Origin: CAYJAD01 sp964369995
Lineage (GTDB): Bacteria > Desulfobacterota > Desulfovibrionia > Desulfovibrionales > Desulfovibrionaceae
Length of the DNA stretch: 22,422 bases
Assembly: GCA_964369995.1 (NCBI GenBank)
Contig: CAYJHH010000035.1
Location: 1 to 22,422 of the forward strand
Direction: 5' to 3'
Positions 1 through 7,970 of this stretch are shown here, one piece after another. Below the pieces are notes generated by a model that did no database searches, was not told the origin of the DNA, and saw only the letters and a program-made list of their open reading frames with translations. A program made the position numbers and the translations under genes. Every line of letters begins with the position of its first letter. Position 1 is the stretch's first letter.

Positions 1-865
1 CAGCATCGCCGATGATTTCACCAATTTCGCTAATTTCTTCACCGGAAATATCCATGGAAGCGGTGATATTATAAAGAACAGCCTTAGCTCCCTCAAGGGA
101 AACATCTTCTAAAAGCGGGCTCATGATGGCATTTTGTGCAGCTTCACGGGCGCGATTTTCGCCAGAAGCTACGCCAGTACCCATAAGAGCTAAGCCGGAC
201 TCTTGCATGACGGTGTTTACGTCTGCAAAGTCAAGGTTAATCATACCTTCTTCCATGATAACATCGGAAATACCTTTTACAGCATAGTACAGCACGTCAT
301 TGGCTTTTTTAAGCATTTCTGTAAAAGGAGCCTTTTTAGGCGCAAATACCAAGAGGCGATCATTGGGGATGGTGATAAGACAATCCACATGTTGACGCAA
401 TTCTTGTAGGCCAGCTTCGGCAGCAGCGCGGCGCTTGGCACCTTCAAAACTAAAAGGCTTGGTCACAACACCCACGGTGAGGGCGCCCATTTCGCGGGCT
501 GCTTGAGCAATAACAGGAGCTGCGCCAGTGCCAGTGCCACCGCCCATACCGGCGGTTACAAATACCATGTCAGCACCATCTAAAGCTTCACGAATGGCAG
601 TCACGCTTTCAACAGCGGCTTCTTTACCTTTATTGGGATTGGCACCTGCACCAAGACCGCGGGTAAGGGATTCGCCTAACTGTACCTTATGGGGCGCAGC
701 ACTTTTATTAAGCGCTTGTACATCTGTATTGGCGCACACAAAAGTTACATTGCGAAGACCAGAGGTAATCATGTTTTGTACAGCATTTCCTCCGCCGCCA
801 CCAACACCAACAACCTTTATCTTAGCGTTTCCCGCCAATGATGATTCAAAATCAAAAAGATCCAT
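1..865 (-). CDS. ftsZ: Cell division GTPase FtsZ (C-terminus cut by window edge)
   Basis: FtsZ is the tubulin-like GTPase that polymerises at midcell into the Z ring and recruits the divisome. The ATG at 865-863 opens a frame that stays open to the left edge, giving about 288 N-terminal residues; the C-terminal linker and the conserved tail that binds FtsA are outside the window. Visible motifs are a Gly-rich nucleotide loop (VGVGGGGGNAV, residues about 19-29) and the tubulin signature GGGTGTG at about 108-114, followed by AAPVIA. A strong Shine-Dalgarno (AGGAAGGAG, about 7 bases upstream) supports the start. It lies 28 bases after ftsA and is the last gene seen of the dcw cluster. Identity is certain; only the 3' part is missing. 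Confidence 0.97.
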   Translation of the reverse strand, partial: MDLFDFESSLAGNAKIKVVGVGGGGGNAVQNMITSGLRNVTFVCANTDVQALNKSAAPHKVQLGESLTRGLGAGANPNKGKEAAVESVTAIREALDGADMVFVTAGMGGGTGTGAAPVIAQAAREMGALTVGVVTKPFSFEGAKRRAAAEAGLQELRQHVDCLITIPNDRLLVFAPKKAPFTEMLKKANDVLYYAVKGISDVIMEEGMINLDFADVNTVMQESGLALMGTGVASGENRAREAAQNAIMSPLLEDVSLEGAKAVLYNITASMDISGEEISEIGEIIGDA

Positions 866-893
866 ACGCCTCTCCTTCCTAACAAGTTCCTAA

Positions 894-2126
894 TTATGAA
901 ATATCTTTTAACCATTTTTGCATGCGTGAAAGTACTCCTTCAAACATGGTTGTTTCATGGTTAGTAAATACTTTTTGTCCTTGATTTTCTTTTTCTGCCC
1001 CGTAACGCAAAAGCCCCACAGCGGTAGCGAATTTCGGACTATTAACCACTTCTTTGAGCCCGCCCACATGACGCGGATAACCTATGCGTGTGGGAAGTCC
1101 AAAGATTTGCTCTCCAAGCTCTTGGCAACCTTCAATGAGAGCAGTGCCACCTGTGAGTACGATTCCTGCTCCAATCATATCTTTATAACCAGAACGTATC
1201 AGAGTTTGATCCACAAGGTATAAAATTTCTTCCATGCGTGGTTCGCATATTTCCGAAAGCACTTGGCGTGAGAGCCTACGTGCTTGTCTACCGCCTACAC
1301 TGGGAACTTCGATAACTTCATTATGGCGCACTAAATCTGTTAACGCGCAGCCATATTTCACCTTAATCTTTTCCGCAGCCGCCATGGGCGTACGCAAACC
1401 AAAAGCTATGTCATTGGTGAGGTTTTGTCCGCCTAAAGCCAGTACTGCTGTATGCTTAATGGCATCATTGGCAAAAATGGCAATATCTGTAGTACCACCA
1501 CCAAGATCCACCAAGGCTACCCCAATTTCGCGCTCTTCTTCGGTGAGCACGGCCTGGGCAGAAGCTAAAGACTCTAAAGCTATATCTGCCACTTCCAAAT
1601 TGGAACGGTGGCATGAACGCACAATGTTTTGTGCACTTGATACAGCACCGGTGACAATATGCACCTTCACCTCAAGACGAACCCCTGCCATACCGAGGGG
1701 ATCGGCAATGCCGCGCTGATCATCTATGATGTACTCTTGCGGCAAAATATGTATCACTTCACGATCTGCGGGAATGGCCACAGCGCGCGCAGCATCTAAG
1801 GCGCGCTCAATATCGCGTGGAGTTACTTCGCCGCCCTTGACAGCTATGACTCCGTGACTATTTATACTGTTAATATGACTACCTGCAATGCCAACGTACA
1901 CTGCATGGATTTCACATCCGGCCATAAGTTCGGCTTCATCCAAGGCTTTTCGTACCGACTGAACCGTCTGCTCGATATTAACCACAACGCCTTTGCGAAG
2001 ACCTGTAGAGGGGCACGTTCCTATGCCAATAATTTCTATGATGCCATCGTCACTAAGTTCGCCAACCACAGCACAAATTTTGGTTGTGCCAATGTCAAGA
2101 CCTACTATAAGTTCAGATTTACTCAT
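894..2126 (-). CDS. ftsA: Cell division protein FtsA
   Basis: FtsA is an actin-fold ATPase that tethers FtsZ filaments to the inner membrane and signals to FtsQ, FtsI and FtsW. The 410-residue product has the actin-family phosphate-1 motif GLDIGTTK (about 9-16), the phosphate-2 motif DLGGGTTD in the middle, and the adenosine motif LTGGTALIEG toward the end. The last 17 residues (FEGVLSRMQKWLKDIS) look like the amphipathic membrane-targeting helix of the family. Length is normal. The start is ATG at 2126; its ribosome site is a G6 run preceded by T7 (see separate entry). It sits 32 bases after ftsQ and 28 bases before ftsZ, the standard ftsQ-ftsA-ftsZ order. Confidence 0.97.
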   Translation of the reverse strand: MSKSELIVGLDIGTTKICAVVGELSDDGIIEIIGIGTCPSTGLRKGVVVNIEQTVQSVRKALDEAELMAGCEIHAVYVGIAGSHINSINSHGVIAVKGGEVTPRDIERALDAARAVAIPADREVIHILPQEYIIDDQRGIADPLGMAGVRLEVKVHIVTGAVSSAQNIVRSCHRSNLEVADIALESLASAQAVLTEEEREIGVALVDLGGGTTDIAIFANDAIKHTAVLALGGQNLTNDIAFGLRTPMAAAEKIKVKYGCALTDLVRHNEVIEVPSVGGRQARRLSRQVLSEICEPRMEEILYLVDQTLIRSGYKDMIGAGIVLTGGTALIEGCQELGEQIFGLPTRIGYPRHVGGLKEVVNSPKFATAVGLLRYGAEKENQGQKVFTNHETTMFEGVLSRMQKWLKDIS

Positions 2127-2131
2127 ATTTA

Positions 2132-2144
2132 CCCCCCAAAAAAA
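2132..2144 (-). promoter_or_regulatory. Homopolymeric ribosome-binding site of ftsA (T7G6)
   Basis: Read on the minus strand, the ftsA leader has seven T followed by six G, then TAAAT and the ATG. The G run is the only Shine-Dalgarno-like sequence at a suitable distance (about 5 bases). A homopolymeric ribosome site is unusual among the genes here, most of which use GGAG- or AAGGGG-like sites. That length changes in it would alter FtsA translation is inference. Confidence 0.5.
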
Positions 2145-2158
2145 CCTTTGCCATACGT

Positions 2159-3052
2159 TTATACATGTTTAATAACCCAAACATTACCATCGGTAGCGCG
2201 CACCTCTGTCACTTGCGACAGTTCGTTGCGTCGTGCTAAATCCGCTAGGGTCACCGACAGGCGCTTTAAATTTTTTTCCCAGCCATCTAAGGACACAGAA
2301 AGAAGTATTTCTCTGTCATCAAGGTAGAGCTCAATGCCCCTACCCACACTGAGACGTAAAGCAGATATGGCGCCAAACTCCACCGGCAAATATCCACTTT
2401 TTAAATCTTCTAAATAATTTTCTAACTTCCCAAGGGCATCTTCTGCCCCAGGCTCCACCTCTAAGGTGGGCAATGACATAAAGTGTTCTGTGGCCACCGG
2501 CGCAATAACATTGCCTTGCACATCGGCATAATAAAGGACATTAGCCTTGCGTACCCAAAACACAGGTAAACGCTCTTCCACAGAAATAACAAATTTATCC
2601 GGTAAAACCCGCTTTACCGAAACCCTCTCAACCCAAGGAGTTTCCAGCAAAGCTTGCTCCATATGAGCAATGCTTAGATCTAGCGAATTATCACCAATTT
2701 TCACTCCGGCTATATCGCGTACCATTTGCGATGATAAACGCTTTGCCCCCATCACCTCCACATTTTGTGTGGCAAAATACGAGGAGGAGGTAGCCGTATC
2801 GTATAAAAAAAGCACGCCAAAACATAAGGCCGTAAGTACAACACTTCCCGCTCCCACACAGGCTAGAATAATTCCTAGTCCTTTGGCGCCTTGCAAAGCC
2901 GGCAAAGCCACCCCTTCGGGAATCACGCGAAAAGTCGGCAAGGAAAATTTTTTGGGAGCTGCAGGAGGTTTCTTATAGCTATTGCGTGCTGGCGTACGCG
3001 AGGATGAGCCATTTTTGCGCGTTGTGTACCCCTTGGTATTTCTCAGGGACAT
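2159..3052 (-). CDS. ftsQ: Cell division protein FtsQ (DivIB type)
   Basis: FtsQ is a bitopic inner-membrane divisome protein that links the FtsA/FtsZ ring to the periplasmic synthase complex through FtsL and FtsB. The 297-residue product has a basic, Ser/Pro-rich cytoplasmic tail of about 57 residues, one membrane segment at about 58-85, a POTRA domain at about 93-165 (NVEVMGAKRLS ... TPWVERVSVKRVLPDKFVISVEER), then the FtsQ/DivIB domain. POTRA position and wording, length, and its place between murB and ftsA make the call firm although the family diverges in sequence. ATG at 3052 overlaps the 3' end of murB by 10 bases, suggesting translational coupling. The cytoplasmic tail is long for the family. 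Confidence 0.93.
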   Translation of the reverse strand: MSLRNTKGYTTRKNGSSSRTPARNSYKKPPAAPKKFSLPTFRVIPEGVALPALQGAKGLGIILACVGAGSVVLTALCFGVLFLYDTATSSSYFATQNVEVMGAKRLSSQMVRDIAGVKIGDNSLDLSIAHMEQALLETPWVERVSVKRVLPDKFVISVEERLPVFWVRKANVLYYADVQGNVIAPVATEHFMSLPTLEVEPGAEDALGKLENYLEDLKSGYLPVEFGAISALRLSVGRGIELYLDDREILLSVSLDGWEKNLKRLSVTLADLARRNELSQVTEVRATDGNVWVIKHV

Positions 3053-3936
3053 ACTATTTTTACCTCAGTCTCAAGCTCTATTTGGAAGCGCTCTTTAACA
3101 CTTTCTTGAGCCTCTTTTATTAGCTCAAAAGCGGCCTTGGCGCTGCCCTTTCCTTCATTAATTAAAAAGTTGGCATGCATGTCTGAAAAGGCCATGCCAC
3201 CCTTAGTTTTTCCTTTAAATCCACACTGTTCCAGAAGCATACCTGCAGGTTTATCCTGGGCAGGATTTTTAAAAACGCACCCCGCGCTCCAAGCGCGAAT
3301 GGGTTGTTTAGACTTTTTCTGGAGAAAGTCAAGAAACATTCTCTTTTTAATGCCATTCATGTGCGTTTGCGTCAAGATAAAAGTTGCTTCCATAACGAAA
3401 AACCATGTGTCCATTTGCTGTAAAGAAGGAATAAAAAATCTTCTGTAGCCATAGGAAAAATCGCCTTGATGCAACTGTAAAATACCTGTTTTGGGCGAGT
3501 AAATTTTCATGGAAAATATATTGGCGCACGTTTCATGACCAAAAGAACCTGCATTCATGGCAATGGCTCCGCCAACGGTACCAGGAATGCCACATAATCC
3601 CTCTAGTCCACTTAAACCAAGTTTTGCACACGCACCTAATAAACGAGGCAAACGCACTCCAGAGCCCACCGTAAGCCAAACTTTATCTTGCTCTTGTTTT
3701 ATAATACGCGGCGCCGCAGGAAAAAGAGGACGCAATAAGGTTATATCCAAATCTGCATCGCTAGCCAAAATATTTGACCCAGCACCTAATACAAGTATAT
3801 TGCCACCCAATGCGTCAATTTTTTTTGTCAGTGCATCTTCATCCAAAGCATCAGTCAAACGTATTTCCGCAATGGCTTTACCGCCAAGGCGCAATGTAGT
3901 TCTTTCAGACAGTTTTGGTTCGTATATAATTTGCAC
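3043..3936 (-). CDS. murB: UDP-N-acetylenolpyruvoylglucosamine reductase MurB
   Basis: MurB is the FAD and NADPH enzyme that reduces UDP-GlcNAc-enolpyruvate to UDP-MurNAc in the cytoplasm. The 297-residue protein shows FAD-domain motifs LGAGSNIL (50-57), GIPGTVGGAIAMNAG (116-130), YGYR (162-165) and C-terminal ETEVKIV holding the expected catalytic Glu. The proton-donor site reads SAGCVFKNP, with Cys220 where E. coli MurB has Ser229. Start is GTG (3936), chosen because AAGGGA lies about 7 bases upstream and the N-terminus matches the family. Unlike the rest of the cluster it is separated from its upstream neighbour murC by 158 AT-rich bases, so it probably has its own transcription start; it overlaps ftsQ by 10 bases. 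Confidence 0.95.
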   Translation of the reverse strand: MQIIYEPKLSERTTLRLGGKAIAEIRLTDALDEDALTKKIDALGGNILVLGAGSNILASDADLDITLLRPLFPAAPRIIKQEQDKVWLTVGSGVRLPRLLGACAKLGLSGLEGLCGIPGTVGGAIAMNAGSFGHETCANIFSMKIYSPKTGILQLHQGDFSYGYRRFFIPSLQQMDTWFFVMEATFILTQTHMNGIKKRMFLDFLQKKSKQPIRAWSAGCVFKNPAQDKPAGMLLEQCGFKGKTKGGMAFSDMHANFLINEGKGSAKAAFELIKEAQESVKERFQIELETEVKIVCP

Positions 3937-3970
3937 TGAATTTTCCCTTAAAAATACATAATTTTTTTAT

Positions 3971-3998
3971 AATATAAGTATAATTTTTTATGCCTAAA
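3971..3998 (-). promoter_or_regulatory. Candidate promoter for murB-ftsQ-ftsA-ftsZ
   Basis: In the murC-murB gap the minus strand has TATATT (3976-3971) and an overlapping alternative TATACT (3982-3977), both 5 of 6 to the -10 consensus. A weak TTTAGG at 3998-3993, 16 bases upstream of TATATT, could serve as -35. The predicted start would be about 28 bases before the murB GTG. The region is so AT-rich that -10-like words are expected by chance, so confidence is low. Confidence 0.3.
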
Positions 3999-4028
3999 AA
4001 TACTTTATTACAGGTAATTTTAATTTTA

Positions 4029-4082
4029 TTTTAGCTGAATACAGCCTAATCCATTAAAATAATAGTCCATATTCAGCCAAAA
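4029..4082 (-). other. Long-loop hairpin in the murC-murB gap
   Basis: Thirteen-base arms TTTTAGCTGAATA (4029-4041) and TATTCAGCCAAAA (4070-4082) are complementary, with one G.U pair when read as minus-strand RNA, around a 28-base loop. It starts 12 bases after the murC stop codon. No clean T tract follows on the minus strand (only a mixed A/T run), so it is not a textbook terminator. It could be a weak terminator, an RNA processing or stability element, or an operator. Confidence 0.35.
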
Positions 4083-4094
4083 CATTTTACATGC

Positions 4095-5465
4095 CTAATT
4101 GGCTAAATAGCGCGGCCCCACACGAGTAATGGTACCAGCACCCAGCGTTATGAACACATCGCCGGGCTTAAGGTAGGCTTCGGCCTCGGCCAAAAGTACG
4201 TCAAAATCTTCGCAAAAAGTCACGTCCACATCGGTCACTTGCCGCACCCCATGAGCTAAACTTTGTCCGCTCACTCCCGGAATGGGTTTTTCAGATGCCG
4301 CATACACTTCGCTTAAAAAGAGCTTATCCACCTCTTCAAAGGATTTACAAAATTCCCCAAAAAAGGCCTTGGTACGGGTAAAACGATGCGGCTGAAAAGC
4401 CACCACCACGCGGCTTTCAGGAAAGGCCTGCTTTGCCGTGGCTAATGTTGCTGCTATTTCAATGGGATGATGCCCATAATCATCAATAACCGTAACGCCA
4501 TTTTTTTTGCCCTTATACTCAAAGCGACGACCCACGCCTGCAAAACGGCTTAAGCCTTCTTGGCAATCTTTAGGTGTGAGACCCGTTTCCAAAGCCACAC
4601 CGATGGCAGCTAAAGCATTAAGAACATTATGTCTTCCTGGCTGAGCCAATTCCATAACACCTATGCTTTTACCGCGCAAAAAAACTTCAAAGCGACTTTT
4701 AAGTCCCTTTTCCAACCATACGGCGCGCAAAATATTACTTTCATCAAAGCCATAGGTGAGTACAGGTCTTTTCACCTTGGGTAATAAGCGGCGTACGCCT
4801 TCATCATCACCGCACACAATATTGCGCCCATAAAAAGGCACTTTATTCATAAAATTCACAAAAGCTGTATCCACAGCTTGTATATCCCCATAAAAATCCA
4901 CATGGTCCAAATCCACATTGGTTACCACGTTGATAATGGGTAAAAGGCATAAAAAGGAACCATCGGACTCATCCGCCTCAGCAATGAGATAATCCCCTTG
5001 CCCAAGGCGAGCATTGGCGCCATAAGCGTTGAGCAAACCACCTATAATAACAGTGGGATCCTTACCTGCAGCATCAAAAATAGTTGCCGTGAGCGAGGTG
5101 GTGGTGGTTTTACCATGGGTGCCGGCAATGGCAATGCCTTGGCGTAAACGCATAAGCTCAGCCAGCATTTCTGCACGCGGGATAATGGGAATATTTTTTT
5201 CTCGTGCAGCCATAATTTCAGGATTTTCTTCTTTAATGGCCGTGGAGCGCACTAAAACTTGCACATCACCCACATTTTCTCGGCTATGCCCTTCAAAAAT
5301 CTCCGCACCCAAGGAGCGTAATCGCTGCACCGTGGCAGAATTACTTTGGTCTGAGCCATACACTCGATACCCAAGGTTAAGCAAAACCTCGGCTATGCCA
5401 CTCATACCAGATCCGCCAATGCCCACCATATGAATGCCTCGAATTTTCTGCATATGCTCACCCAT
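4095..5465 (-). CDS. murC: UDP-N-acetylmuramate-L-alanine ligase MurC
   Basis: MurC adds L-alanine to UDP-MurNAc using ATP, the first amino-acid step of the stem peptide, in the cytoplasm. The 456-residue product has an N-terminal Rossmann-like motif HMVGIGGSGMSGIAE (12-26), the Mur ligase ATP loop GTHGKTTTTS (115-124), the EADESDGSF motif, DDYGHHPIEIAAT in the substrate region and PHRFTRT near the C-terminal domain, all typical of MurC as opposed to MurD, E or F. Two in-frame ATGs lie four codons apart; the first (5465) is preferred because GGGAG sits about 8 bases upstream. It follows murG by 15 bases and ends the tightly packed first part of the cluster. Confidence 0.97.
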   Translation of the reverse strand: MGEHMQKIRGIHMVGIGGSGMSGIAEVLLNLGYRVYGSDQSNSATVQRLRSLGAEIFEGHSRENVGDVQVLVRSTAIKEENPEIMAAREKNIPIIPRAEMLAELMRLRQGIAIAGTHGKTTTTSLTATIFDAAGKDPTVIIGGLLNAYGANARLGQGDYLIAEADESDGSFLCLLPIINVVTNVDLDHVDFYGDIQAVDTAFVNFMNKVPFYGRNIVCGDDEGVRRLLPKVKRPVLTYGFDESNILRAVWLEKGLKSRFEVFLRGKSIGVMELAQPGRHNVLNALAAIGVALETGLTPKDCQEGLSRFAGVGRRFEYKGKKNGVTVIDDYGHHPIEIAATLATAKQAFPESRVVVAFQPHRFTRTKAFFGEFCKSFEEVDKLFLSEVYAASEKPIPGVSGQSLAHGVRQVTDVDVTFCEDFDVLLAEAEAYLKPGDVFITLGAGTITRVGPRYLAN

Positions 5466-5480
5466 GTGAAATTCTCCCTC

Positions 5481-6566
5481 TTAGCTACGCACTAAGTGTT
5501 GTAATTGTTTAACCATATCCTGCGCCGCATGGGGGCGGGCTTGCGCTTTCGCGGCTTTAGCCATAAGCTGCAAACCTTCAGGATCATGTAATAAACGTAC
5601 TATACAATCCATCATATCTTGCGCATACATATCCTTTTCTGCAAAGGTTTTTGCTGCGCCAAAATCTGCCAAAAGCCTCGCATTATAACTTTGATGGTCA
5701 TGGGTGGCATAAGGGTAAGGCACAAAAATGGCCCCGCGCCCTGCCACGGCCAGTTCCGCCACCGTGGTGGCGCCGGCGCGACACAAAACCAAATCCGCTG
5801 TGGCATAGGCTTGATCCATATTGTTCACAAAAGCCATAAGTTCACTTACATCAGCGCCTTCTTTGCTATACATGGCATGCACGCGCTCAAAATCTTTCAC
5901 ACCTGTTTGATGCTGCACAGTAATGCCATGCCCTTGCAAGCGCTTAATATTTTTAGCAATAATATCATTAAGTGCTCTTGCTCCTTGCGAGCCGCCCACC
6001 ACAAACAATTTTTTTCCCGTAAAGCTATGCTCTTGTAAGCCCACGTTCACCACATTTTCACGTACGGGATTTCCTGTTAATACCGTCTTTTTTTTGGCAA
6101 AGCCGTGAGCATTCATGCCGCTGAGCATGGGCATGGAAAGAAAAACCCTATCCACAAGCTTGCCTAAAATTTTATTACTTACACCAGCCACGGCATTTTG
6201 CTCATGCAAAGCTGTGGCAATACCGCACATTTTAGCCGCTAATAATGGAGCAAAAGCCGCATAGCCACCAAAACCGAGCACCACATCTGGCTGAAATTCT
6301 TTCATAAGAGTGCGCGCTTGCCCTAGGGCTTGCAGCATTTGCACTGCGGCGCCCACAGCCTTAAAGCCTCGACCAATAAAACCGCGTACTGCCAATCCCT
6401 TAAAAGCTATGCCCGCCTGACTGACCAGTTCTTTTTCTGGCCCATAAGCCGAACCCACAAAGAGAATTTCCACAGAAGGAAAATTTTTTTTCAGCTCCTC
6501 TGCCACGGCTAAAGCAGGAAAAATATGTCCACCGGTACCACCGGTGGTAAGTACTACCTTTTGCAT
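5481..6566 (-). CDS. murG: Undecaprenyldiphospho-muramoylpentapeptide N-acetylglucosaminyltransferase MurG
   Basis: MurG transfers GlcNAc from UDP-GlcNAc to lipid I, giving lipid II on the inner face of the cytoplasmic membrane. The 361-residue protein starts with the donor and lipid loop TTGGTGGHIFPALAVAEEL (7-25), followed by GFGGYAAFAPLLAA, HEQNAVAGVSNKIL, VVGGSQGARALND, and the UDP-GlcNAc region CRAGATTVAELAVAG ... VPYPYATHDHQSYNA. These are the conserved GT28/MurG blocks in order and the length is normal. Start ATG 6566 lies 3 bases after the ftsW stop codon, with GAGG about 8 bases upstream inside the ftsW end, so its translation is probably coupled to ftsW. Confidence 0.98.
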   Translation of the reverse strand: MQKVVLTTGGTGGHIFPALAVAEELKKNFPSVEILFVGSAYGPEKELVSQAGIAFKGLAVRGFIGRGFKAVGAAVQMLQALGQARTLMKEFQPDVVLGFGGYAAFAPLLAAKMCGIATALHEQNAVAGVSNKILGKLVDRVFLSMPMLSGMNAHGFAKKKTVLTGNPVRENVVNVGLQEHSFTGKKLFVVGGSQGARALNDIIAKNIKRLQGHGITVQHQTGVKDFERVHAMYSKEGADVSELMAFVNNMDQAYATADLVLCRAGATTVAELAVAGRGAIFVPYPYATHDHQSYNARLLADFGAAKTFAEKDMYAQDMMDCIVRLLHDPEGLQLMAKAAKAQARPHAAQDMVKQLQHLVRS

Positions 6567-6569
6567 GCT

Positions 6570-7970
6570 TTACACCTCAGCCTTGGAAGATTTCGTCAGC
6601 GCGGCCTTTTTGGCTTCAAAAGTATTTTTCACTTTTTGCCATGTGGGCTGTATCACTTCCTCAAAAACATCTTTTTTCACTTGGGCGGGGCGCCTTATCG
6701 GCGCTTTAGCTGCCGTTTTTGTCGACGCTTCACTTGTGACCACTGCGCGCTGCGCCGTACGTGAAAAATTCATGAGCAAGCCAAGGCATAATAATGTGGC
6801 CACCATGCTTGACCCGCCATAAGACAATAAAGGCATGGGCACACCCTTGGGCGGTGCAGCCCCCATGATGACCGCCAAATTCAATATTGCACCCAGAGCA
6901 ACAATGAGGGATAGGCCAAAGGCGGTGAAGCGATCACGTAAGTTTTTTTGACCAACGACAATATTTAAGCAGCGCCAAAAAAACAGTGCAAAAAGTGCCA
7001 TCACCAAGGTTATGCCTAAAAAGCCCATTTCTTCTCCTAACACCGCCATGATAAAGTCATTGTGCGCTTCAGGGAGATAGAACATTTTTTGCTTACTGGC
7101 GCCCACACCCACACCCCAAAATCCACCGGATCCCAAAGCGTATAAAGATTGCACCAATTGATAGCCAGAATCTTGCGCATCTTTGAAAGGATCCATAAAT
7201 GCTGTTAAGCGGCGCATGCGATACGGAGCCGAAACAGCCAAATACGCCGCACCGGCTATGGTTATGGACACAGAAATAAACAAATACATAAAACGTGTTC
7301 CGCCAGCTATGCACATGAAAAAGAGTAAAGCCGCCAAGACTACAGCACTACCAAAATCCGGTTGCAATAAGAGCAAAAAGCACAATGTCCCCGTTACCAA
7401 AAATGGCGGCACCACACCCCGTGTAAAGGTTTTGATGTGGTTTTGCTTGGAACTCATAAAGTATGCCAAATAAAAAACTAAGGCTATTTTAACAAATTCC
7501 ATGGGTTGCAAAGAAAAACCGCCAAATTGCAACCAACGCGAAGCGCCATTAATGGTGGGAGCCAATGGCGTAAGCGTTAAAGCAAGTAAAACAAAAGCTA
7601 AGAACAGTGCCGGATACTGTAAATTATACAAAGTTTTTCGTGGCATAAGTGCTGCCACCCAAAAACCTACACCCCCCACACATGCAAACATAAGTTGGCG
7701 CTTAAAAAAGTAGTATTTATCACCATTAATTCTTTCTGCCACCACGCCACTGGCGCTGAGTACCATAATAAGACCAATGCCTAACAAAATCAGAGTAATG
7801 GCTAAAAACCACCAATCAAAATCTCCCATCTTTAAGCTGTCGCTCATTTTTTTGGCGCTACCGCTTTTAGGCCAAAAACTTATCTTCTCCTTGGCAGGAG
7901 CGACAATTTTATGGCTTTTATTTTTAGCGCTATGGGAGGGCTTACCCTGAAGTTGTTCAAGAATACGCAT
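6570..7970 (-). CDS. ftsW: Septal peptidoglycan glycosyltransferase FtsW (SEDS family)
   Basis: FtsW is the multi-spanning SEDS polymerase that makes septal glycan strands from lipid II together with FtsI. The 466-residue protein has about ten membrane segments starting near residue 53, the loop LPEAHNDFIMAVLGEE (299-314) whose Asp305 matches the essential SEDS aspartate, and the family signature PLLSYGGSSMV (380-390). The ATG at 7970 forms a TAATG overlap with the murD stop, which supports this start over the internal Met42. That choice gives a 41-residue basic Lys/Ser-rich N-terminal tail; a basic C-terminal tail of about 60 residues follows the last membrane segment. Both are longer than in the E. 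coli protein. FtsW rather than RodA is assigned from context. Confidence 0.95.
   Translation of the reverse strand: MRILEQLQGKPSHSAKNKSHKIVAPAKEKISFWPKSGSAKKMSDSLKMGDFDWWFLAITLILLGIGLIMVLSASGVVAERINGDKYYFFKRQLMFACVGGVGFWVAALMPRKTLYNLQYPALFLAFVLLALTLTPLAPTINGASRWLQFGGFSLQPMEFVKIALVFYLAYFMSSKQNHIKTFTRGVVPPFLVTGTLCFLLLLQPDFGSAVVLAALLFFMCIAGGTRFMYLFISVSITIAGAAYLAVSAPYRMRRLTAFMDPFKDAQDSGYQLVQSLYALGSGGFWGVGVGASKQKMFYLPEAHNDFIMAVLGEEMGFLGITLVMALFALFFWRCLNIVVGQKNLRDRFTAFGLSLIVALGAILNLAVIMGAAPPKGVPMPLLSYGGSSMVATLLCLGLLMNFSRTAQRAVVTSEASTKTAAKAPIRRPAQVKKDVFEEVIQPTWQKVKNTFEAKKAALTKSSKAEV

Noticed and set aside
528..893. 121-codon plus-strand frame opposite the start of ftsZ
   Set aside because: It covers the FtsZ nucleotide-binding region in antisense; the Pro-rich translation reflects the Gly-rich loop of FtsZ read backwards.
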